Origin: Alviniconcha marisindica
Taxonomy: Eukaryota > Mollusca > Gastropoda > Provannidae
DNA length: 64,000 nucleotides
NCBI GenBank assembly: GCA_018857735.1
Contig: JABMCL010002055.1
Coordinates: 1,788,501 to 1,852,500 of the forward strand
Reading direction: 5' to 3'
In this document: positions 56,690 through 64,000 of the stretch, piece after piece
How positions within the stretch are numbered: the first letter of the stretch is position 1
How the letters are laid out: each line of letters begins with the position of its first letter
Translations under genes and position numbers: made by a program
The notes under the pieces: generated by a model
Told to the model about the DNA's origin: nothing
Databases searched by the model: none
The model's input: the letters and a program-made list of their open reading frames with translations, nothing else

Positions 56690-57770
56690 CTGTGTTCTGC
56701 AGTGACTGGCTTGTGGACGGTTCGGTGGAAGGGGCTGTTTCCACATCAGTTTCTGCAGTGATAGGCTGGTTCAGGGTTCGTGTTTTCATCAGTGTCCGTT
56801 TCTGCAATGATAAGCTGGTTCACGGTTTGTGTTTTCATATCCGTTTCTGCAATGTTAGGCTGGTTTGCGGTTCGCGTTTTCATGTCCATTTCTGCAATGA
56901 TAGGCTGGTTCACCGTTTCTGCAATAACAGGCTGGTTCAGGGTTCGTGTTTTCATCAGTGTCCGTTTCTGCACTGATAGGCTGGTTCACGGTTTGTGTTT
57001 TCTTATTCGTTTCTGCAATGATAGGCTGTTTCGCGGTTCGAGTTTTCATGCCCGTTTCTGCAGTGATGGGCTGGTTCACCGTTTCTGCGGTAACGGACTG
57101 GTTCTCGGTTCGTGTTTTCATCAGTGTCTGTTTCTGCAATGATAAGTTGGCGGGCGGCTCGTATTTTCCTCTCCGTATCTGCAACGATAGACTAGTTCAC
57201 GGTTCTTATTTTCCTGTCCTTTTCTGCAGTGATATAGGTTAGTGTACGGTCCTTGTTTTCCTGTCCGTTTCTGTAATTGCTAGGCTGGTGCACGGTTCAT
57301 GTTTGCCCGTCCGTTTCTGCAGTCATGGGCTGGTTCACAGTTCGTGTTTTCGTCTCCGTTTCTGAAATGATAGACTGGTTCACGGTTCGTGTTTTCATGT
57401 CCGTTTCAGCAAAGATAAGTTGGTGGACGGTCCGTGTTTTCTTATCCATATCTGCCATGACTGGCTGCTTCACAGTTCTTGTTTTACCGTCCGTTTCTAC
57501 AATTGCTAGGCTGGTGCACGGTTCGTATTTGCCTGTCCTTTTCTGCAGTGATAGGCTGGTTCACTGATTGTATTTTCCTGTCCGTTTCTGCAATGATAGG
57601 CTGGTTCACGGTTCATGTTTTCCTGTCCGTTTCTGCAGTGATAGGCTGGTGGAGGGTTCGGTTTTTTGTTTGTTAGTTAGTTTGTTTTTCCTGTCCGTGT
57701 TTCTGCAATAATAGGCTGGTGGACGGTTCGTGTTTTTCTGTCATTTTCTGCGATGATAAGCTTGTGATCA
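56690..57770 (+). repeat. Minisatellite, units of about 45 and 51 bp
   Basis: Some twenty copies of a unit with ataggctggttcacggttcg and tgttttcatcagtgtccg and tttctgca. Both unit sizes are multiples of 3, which explains the long open frames on both strands (Val-Ser-Ala-Met-Ile-Gly-Trp-Phe type on +). Confidence 0.88.
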
Positions 57771-57889
57771 GTGCAGGGGAGGGAGTTGCTTCCTTGTCTG
57801 TTTCTGTAATGAATGGCTTATGGACGGTTAGTTGGAAGGGGCAGTTTTCCTATCCATTCCTATGACTGGCCGATGAACGGCTTACAGAA

Positions 57890-57962
57890 TACACAATACT
57901 TTATTCATCCCAGTACGGGAAATTACAGGGTCAACTCGCACATAAAAAGTACATACAAGCAA
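57890..57962 (-). mobile_element. Retroposon 3'-end-like fragment
   Basis: The minus strand reads taatttcccg-tactgggatgaataaag. The same phrase, aatttcccg-ctgggatgaataaag, occurs on the + strand at 62606-62631. Shared ends with AATAAA suggest the 3' end of a LINE or SINE family. Confidence 0.5.
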
Positions 57963-58466
57963 TAAAAAATAAAATACACGAAACAACCAACCAAATGTAA
58001 ATCATTACAATGTGTAATGTGAAAACGGTGTGTAGCTGGCGACAGTCTTGTCAAATCCAAATCTTGACTGTATCTTGATCATGTATTCGTTTAGCAGACT
58101 TTCTGTGCGTGTTTTCCAGCACTTGACCCACACAGATACAACAACAACAAACACATAATTATAGCGAGATACATTCAGTGAAACGTGTTTTTTTTGTTGT
58201 TGTTGTTTTTGTAGATGTTGTTTTGAAAAATCTCTAACTGTATAAAATGTTTCCTGAAAAGTTAGGATAATTGTGAAGAGTTGCGCAATTCACCCACCCA
58301 GGAAAAAAATCCCCGTCTCCAGGTCGTGTTGTTTGTTGGGTTCTTTCACAATGTTTCTACGTCGATGTGCCGTAGCTACTCTAAGTACGAGAGGACTACG
58401 TATTAATTGTGTGCTAATGTGTATGACGGGTACTTGTGATGGTACAGAATTCCTAGTTGCCAGTCC

Positions 58467-58870
58467 TCTGGCTGACAGTTACTGTATGGATGATTGGTTG
58501 TCCTCTGGCTGACAGTTACTGTATGGATGATTGGTTGTCCTCTGGCTGACAGTCACTGTATGGATGATTGGTTGTCCTCTGGCTGACAGTCACTGTATGG
58601 ATGATTGGTTGCCCTCTGGCTGACAGTCACTGTATGGATGATTGGTTGTCCTCTGGCTGACAGTCACTGTATGGATGATTGGTTGTCCTCTGGCTGACAG
58701 TCACTGTATGGATGATTGGTTGTCCTCTGGCTGACAGTCATTGCATGGATGATTGGTTGTCCTCTGGCTGATAGTCATTGCATGGATGATTGGTTGTCCT
58801 CTGGCTGACAGTCATTGCATGGATGATTGGTTGTCCTCTGGCTGACAGTCATTGTATGGATGATTGGTTG
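58467..58870 (+). repeat. 37-bp minisatellite ending at the acceptor of cassette 37
   Basis: About eleven near-identical copies of a unit ctgacagtca-ctgtatggatgattggttg-tcctctgg. The last copy changes tcctctgg to ttttcag, which is the splice site of cassette 37. Confidence 0.93.
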
Positions 58871-58877
58871 TTTTCAG

Positions 58878-59041
58878 CGCTGCGGGCGAGGGAGCTGGAG
58901 AGGGCGAAGAGACGCGAGTACAACCAGCGCTACTATAAAAAGCTGCAGCAAGACCCGGGGCGATATGAGAGGATGAGGAAACAGCAAGCCGCCTACCTGA
59001 AGGAAAAGATGGCACAGCGCAAACACCATCATCATCCCTGA
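58878..59041 (+). CDS. Cassette 37: phase-1 terminal exon, DP-motif peptide (YQR-like)
   Basis: The acceptor is gatgattggttgttttcag, derived from the 37-bp repeat. Junction G+cg gives Ala. It has 54 residues to TGA. N-terminal LRARELERAKRREYNQR, core YYKKLQQDPGRYERMR (Gly in the DPx position), then KQQAAYLKEKMAQRK and an unusual His cluster at the end (KHHHHP). KRREYNQRY is shared with cassette 38. Downstream, ctgaaagctgacagtgaaat-like phrases recur (59040-59460). Confidence 0.84.
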
Positions 59042-59460
59042 AAGCTGAAAGTGAATTACTCTGCCCGGCATTTGTCGACACCCTTGCATCCACTCCGAGA
59101 CTGTTCCTGTGGAATCTTCTGCCGGACATCCATCGGGTGATTTCATTCAGCACAATCACTAGTACTGTCCCTGAAAGCTGATTTTTCCTGCCAGACATCT
59201 GTCGAGTCGTTTTACCATTACTCCCTGGAAGTTGAAAGTGACATCGTTCTCCCATTTACTGGATCACTTTATTCTGCACATCCACCAAAACTGTACCTGA
59301 AAGCTGACAGTGAAATCTTCCGCAGTCTGTTCCTGAAAGCTGACAGTGAAATCTCTCCCAGAGGGGATTTGTTTTCCCCTGCCAGATAGGCATATATTCG
59401 TATCACTTCAGTACAAGCACTAAGACTGTCCCTGAAGGTGGTAGTGAAATCTTTTTTGCA
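59040..59460 (+). repeat. Degenerate repeat after cassette 37
   Basis: Phrases ctgaaagctgacagtgaaat and gtccctgaaagctga recur five to six times with irregular spacing, starting at the stop of cassette 37. Confidence 0.65.
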
Positions 59461-60018
59461 GTCATTGTGTAAGACATCAGGCGGACAGTGTGGACTTCCT
59501 GAACCGTGTATGAATGCAAGACAACACTGCAGGTGTTGCACTCGACTACACTCATTCCTACAATAGCTACTGAAGTCGATGTGCAGCTGCCCGAACGACA
59601 AAGAACACTGCCTATACAGCTATGATTCGTGTAGGCGTAGGAAAACAGCTGCGCACGCAAACTCTCACCCGGCTGTATCAGGAAGGGATTGGACGCCGCG
59701 CCAACCGCATAGGGTCACCCCAGGACGAGTGGGGAAGGACGCGGGGCGGAGAAAGGGGAATTACAGTTACAGCGGAAGAACCAAAATGCGGACTCTTTCC
59801 CCAGTCGTCTCTATATGTACGCATACAGGACGCGTGTACAGTGTGAAATCGTTGTTCCCCAGAACTACCGCTGTCAGTAGGTCTACCTTGTGTATTTCAT
59901 CATTGATTTAGCAACAACAACAACAAAACTGTAGATATATATGACATGTTTTTGACTCGGCATTGCCCAGTCATGCAGTGACCTGTGTAATCTGAGACTG
60001 TGGCTTCGTTGATTGCAG

Positions 60019-60188
60019 TGGTGGCCTTGGCGAGAGAGCGAGAGCGGGCCAAGAAGCGGGAGTACAACCAGCGCTACTTTCACAAGATCCAGCAGGACCC
60101 GCACCGCTACCGGAGGCTCCGCCAGCAGAGGAAGGTCAACAACCAGCGGTGGCGAGAGCGGCAGAAAAATGCCTTCCCCTTCCTGTAG
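60019..60188 (+). CDS. Cassette 38: phase-1 terminal exon, DP-motif peptide (YQR-like)
   Basis: The acceptor is actgtggcttcgttgattgcag in its last bases, with a weak pyrimidine tract. Junction G+tg gives Val. It has 56 residues to TAG. N-terminal VALARERERAKKREYNQR, core YFHKIQQDPHRYRRLR, then QQRKVNNQRWRERQK and the tail NAFPFL. The N-terminal helix matches cassette 37. Phe and Ile replace the usual second aromatic and Leu. A tandem repeat begins shortly after the stop. Confidence 0.83.
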
Positions 60189-60189
60189 A

Positions 60190-60745
60190 CTGTGCAAGGA
60201 CAGAGAGGAGTGTGGACAATAGGGCTGAAGAGAGCAGCTAAACAGACCCCTAGTCCATTTGTGAAGAGAGTGCAATAGACAGGCTGGACGGTGACTGCTG
60301 TTGCTGAAGAAAGCATCTGAAGAAACCCCCTACATCTTTCTGAAGAGAATGCAGTAGAGAGGAAGGACGGGAACTGCTGTTGCTGAAGAGAGCATCTGAA
60401 GACAGCTTCCCCCCACCCCCCACATCTTTCTGAAGAAAGTGCAGTAGAGAGGAAGGTCGGAAACTGCTGTTGTTGAAGAGAGCATCTGAAGAAACCCCCT
60501 ACATCTTTCTGAAGAGAGTACAGTAGTGAGGCAGGTCGGTAATTGCTGTTGCTGAAAAGAGCATCTGAAGAAACCCACTACATCTTTCTGAAGAGAGTGC
60601 AGTAGAGAGGAAGGTCTGCAACTGCTGTTTGGTGTTGAAGAAAGCAGCTGAAGATACCCCTTTCTGTAGACATTGCAGTAAAGAGAGGAAGGTCGACAAC
60701 TACAGTTCAGTGTTGAAGAGAGCAGCTGATAAAACACCCACCCCA
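60190..60745 (+). repeat. Tandem repeat after cassette 38, unit about 60-80 bp
   Basis: Six to seven copies of a unit with gaagagagtgcagtagagag, gaaggtcgg and aactgctgttgctgaag. Diverged; no coding value. Confidence 0.82.
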
Positions 60746-60759
60746 TTCTGTCACCACAG

Positions 60760-61340
60760 AGACAGCATCAGTCGCAGTGACACTGGTCCAGTGGAGCCTC
60801 ACCACACAGATAGCATTATCCGTAACGGAACCTCGCCTTAGCGCACTATCTGTAACGGAACTTCACCACAGAGACAGTATTATCTATAACGGAACCTTAC
60901 CACAGACAACAGTATCCATAACAGAACCTCACCACAAAGACAAGAGTATCTTTCAACGGAACCTCACCACAAAGACAATATCTGTAACGAAACCTCACCA
61001 CAAAGACATCAGTATCTGTAACGGAACCTCACCACGACGATAGCATGATCAGAATCTGACAACAGTATCCGTAACTGAACCTCACCACAGAGACAGTATT
61101 ATCTATAACGGAACTTCACCACGACGATAGCATGATCAGAACCTGACAACAGTATCCATAACGGAACCGCACCACAGAGACAGTATTATCTATAACGGAA
61201 CCTCGCCACAAAGAGAGTATTATTTATGACGGAACCTCGCCACAAAGAGAGTATTATTTATGACGGAACCTCGCCACAAAGACAACAGTATCCATAACGG
61301 AAGTTCGCCACGACGCTAGCATGATCGGAACCTGACCCAC
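60760..61340 (+). repeat. Tandem repeat, unit about 30-35 bp
   Basis: Copies of cggaacctcaccacaaagac and agtattatctataa type phrases, with a longer unit (acgatagcatgatcagaac) mixed in. Weaker related repeats (taggattatgtgtcacaaaa) continue to about 62000. Confidence 0.82.
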
Positions 61341-63088
61341 AGACAGCATCAGCCGCAGTGGAACGTTACACCGCATACACGTTTGCCTGCAGTTGAAAAT
61401 CATGCAATATACACATGTAAACAGCATTTCCCCACAAGGAAGCTTCTCCACGCTGACAGCATTACTACGATGAGGTTCTCACCATATAGACAGATTTACC
61501 CACAATAGCGCTTCACCATGTAGACAGATTTACCGTCAATGGAACCTCACTTTACAGACAGATTTTACCCACACAGAATTGGTCACAATGGGACTGATTT
61601 GCCCACAGCCGAACTCTCCATACAGACATTTACCTGCGGTGGAGTGTCGCCATACAAACAGCTTAGGTCACTGTGGAAACTTACAATTGAATTAACTCCA
61701 CCTGCAGTAGAACCTAACCACACAGACGCGTTTGCCCTCAAGGGAGACTCACCACAGCGTTACCCACGATGTAATCACATAGGATTATTTGTCACAAAAC
61801 TCCGCCAGACAGCTAGGATTATGTGTCACAAGACCGCGAGGCACCTAGGATTATGTTTCACAAGACTCCGCCAGGCAGATAGGATTATGTGTCACAAAAC
61901 TCCGCCCGGCAGATAGGATGTCACAAAAGCCCCCCGGCAGATAGGATTATGTATCACAAAAATTCCACCAGGCAGCTAGATTTTACCTGTGACTGGACGT
62001 CACCAAAGGGGACTGTGCGTTATAAAACCTCACCAGAATAGCATTACCTGTCGTGAAATGTCACTGCACAGACAAGTTGTAACAGAATATCGCCACGCAG
62101 ATACAGTTACTGCGATGGTTTGGATGGATCACGTACAGGTCATCGTCGTACAGTGGCTGCGCTAAACATGTCTCCGTCTGCATTGTCCATGGACGATTCG
62201 CCATTTTGCTGGCTTTAAGTGGTGGGAAGTGTTCATTCGAGAGTAGCCTAGCAGCGTAATACATGCAAGTGCTCAGCACAAGCAGTGTTTGCATACGTCA
62301 TCGAGATTCAAGATATTACAGAAAAATGTCTTCGATTCTTCTTCTTTTTAAAGCATTCGTGCTAAGCAGCAGCTTTGCCTGATACAATATCTTTCTTTTA
62401 ATATATGAAATGCATACATGTACATTTTGTGAACTAAAACATTAATGTTATATGTGCCATTATTACACATAATGTTTGGGTTTGCTATTAGTGTATGCAG
62501 ATTGAGAGAAAGGGGGCGTATGTCTAAGAGTGTGTATGTGCGTGTGTTTCATGACTTAGAATTATTGAGATATGTTCTTCGTTGTGCGATCGAACGACAG
62601 CTTTAATTTCCCGCTGGGATGAATAAAGTATATTGTTACTGTTATTATGGGAATGTAACTTTCTTTTGGAAATAAATAACAATGTCTTACTGCTTGTGAA
62701 CATTTTTTTCATTTCTTTATCTTAAACAGAAAAATGTGTAAAAGAGTTGAGATTTGTTTACACCGTTGATTATCATCCTATAAGCTGTGTACTTTTGCTA
62801 TGATATATAAACAGTTTTTTTCTTTGTGCGTTGGGGGGAGGAAGGGGGTAAATGGAGGGGACACATTTCTAGTTACCCTTGACACAGCCTCCCCCGGCTT
62901 TGGGGCTGATCGTTTGAGTCTCTGTCTTCGTTCGATGTCATGTACTTGTTATTCGTAATTTCGTCAAATAAAATATATTGATGAAAGAAGTGACAGGCTT
63001 ATGTCTTGATATGTATATATATACCGTCTTCCTCTGCCCTAATATATACAGATACACGCACTGACGCACGGACGGACGGACGCACGCA

Positions 63089-63091
<3 letters not shown>

Positions 63092-63167
<76 letters not shown>

Positions 63168-63242
63168 CTTCTCTCTCTCTCTCTCTCTCTGATACACGAT
63201 CCACCATTCTTCCTCTCCTCTCTCTCCTCTCTCTCTCTCTCT

Positions 63243-63300
<58 letters not shown>

Positions 63301-63309
63301 ACTAAAGCA

Positions 63310-63370
<61 letters not shown>
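63092..63370 (+). repeat. Interrupted (CT)n tract, about 280 bp
   Basis: The longest pyrimidine tract of the window, with small interruptions near 63190-63260 and 63300. It lies about 160 bases before cassette 39. Confidence 0.95.
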
Positions 63371-63372
<2 letters not shown>

Positions 63373-63526
63373 CCTCCCTCCCTTCCTCTCCACCCCACTT
63401 TATTTTCCCAACGTATGGGTACAGAATCTTCAAAAGTGAAACAGAGTGTTTGCTGAAAGGTCGTCTTATGAACCAATACCAACCGTGCGTGTGTTACAAA
63501 CTGAAACTGGTGTGTGCTTGTTGCAG

Positions 63527-63687
63527 CCCGTGCGGCCATGGCCAGGGCGGTTCAGCGAGAGAAGGAGCAGAAGCGAATGAGAAACCAGCGGTACTACCGC
63601 AAGTTGAAAGAGGACCCCCAGCGCTACCAGCGCATGCTCAAGCTCCAAAAGGACGCCAGCAGGAGAAAGTTCCCAAGGAAGCATTGA
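63527..63687 (+). CDS. Cassette 39: phase-1 terminal exon, DP-motif peptide (YQR subfamily)
   Basis: The acceptor is aactggtgtgtgcttgttgcag in its last bases; junction G+cc gives Ala. It has 53 residues to TGA. N-terminal RAAMARAVQREKEQKRMR, core YYRKLKEDPQRYQRML, then KLQKDASRRKFPRKH. The last coding bases (aaagttcccaaggaagcattga) start the repeat that fills the rest of the window. More cassettes may follow beyond it. Confidence 0.84.
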
Positions 63688-64000
63688 GTGTCATGTCATT
63701 TAGGGCACAGCTGACCGCCAAACAAAGTTCGGAAGGAGGCATTGACAGTGTCCTGTCATTTAGGGCACAGCTGACCGCCAAACAAAGTTCGCAAGGAAGC
63801 ATTGACTCTCGTCCGTTCGCACTTGTCATTTAGGGCACAGCTGACCATCAAACAAAGTTCACAAGGAAGCATTGCGCTTCGTCCGTTCGCACTTGTGTCA
63901 TTTAGGGCACAGCTGACCATCAAGCAAAATTCACAAGGAAGCATTGACCTTCGTCCGTTCGCACTTGTGTCATTTAGGGCACAGCTGACCATCAAGCAAA
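63662..64000 (+). repeat. Minisatellite after cassette 39, unit about 65-80 bp
   Basis: Copies of a unit with gcacagctgaccgccaaaca, aagttcgcaaggaagcattg and gtcatttagg; the first partial copy is the coding end of cassette 39. It runs off the window. Confidence 0.9.

Larger units (their letters stand above)
59042..63526. other. Spacers between cassettes 37 and 39
   Basis: Beyond cassette 38 and its repeats, the + strand at 62606-62631 carries the retroposon-end phrase shared with 57890, and 63092-63370 is a (CT)n region. No other gene recognised; 62100-63000 is unremarkable AT-rich sequence. Confidence 0.5.

Noticed and set aside
56457..57676. Several 75-148 codon frames on both strands
   Set aside because: Produced by the 45/51-bp minisatellite; amino-acid patterns simply repeat the unit.

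Overview
This window looks like gene-dense-by-exon but intron-rich metazoan DNA, most likely from a lophotrochozoan and perhaps a marine gastropod mollusc. The lineage call rests on vertebrate-like GT-AG acceptor signals, very abundant (CT)n/(CA)n microsatellites, a tRNA-headed SINE near 46.65 kb and the 3' end of a non-LTR retrotransposon near 9.6 kb. It is an inference, not a database result. There are no bacterial operons, no rRNA and no complete conventional gene.

The dominant content is a one-strand array of 39 small coding exons (called cassettes 1-39 here) from about 0.46 to 63.7 kb, all on the + strand. Each follows the same plan: a polypyrimidine-AG 3' splice site (very often ending ttcttgcag); two bases completing a split codon, so every exon is phase 1; 48-121 residues of highly basic protein with one copy of a core motif, roughly [YRH][WY]x[RK][LV][KRQ]x[DN]Px[RK][YH]x[RK]; then an in-frame stop. 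Exon lengths are all 3n+2. If the upstream exon ends in G, the junction residue is D (12), E (11), G (6), V (6) or A (4). No shared 5' exon, promoter or start codon for these proteins is visible. The simplest reading is a huge set of alternative last exons of one gene, with the constant 5' part outside the window. The comparison is with Drosophila lola and mod(mdg4), but with a different, basic, possibly nucleic-acid-binding tail. The main alternative is a tandem family of two-exon genes whose first exons I cannot recognise.

Layout: cassettes 1-7 (0.46-7.3 kb; cassettes 3-7 sit at near-constant spacing of about 830-890 bp); a gap with a LINE 3' fragment and a recent 290-bp tandem duplication (7.3-10.1 kb); cassettes 8-14 (10.1-15.0 kb); a gap holding one aberrant exon-like unit (16.4 kb); cassettes 15-22 (18.3-25.3 kb); a microsatellite and minisatellite gap (25.3-29.1 kb); cassettes 23-27 with two broken cassettes (29.1-33.8 kb); a quiet gap (33.8-38.0 kb); histidine-type cassettes 28-32 (38.0-44.8 kb); a gap with a SINE (45.3-48.7 kb); and cassettes 33-39 (48.7-63.7 kb), embedded in minisatellites that begin at their splice sites or stop codons.

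Neighbouring cassettes resemble each other more than distant ones, as expected from serial tandem duplication. The spacers look unrelated while the core motif stays intact, which suggests selection on the protein. Long pyrimidine (CT)n tracts lie in the spacers always with the pyrimidine strand in the exon sense, so they would be (CU)n in a pre-mRNA. This could matter for exon choice.
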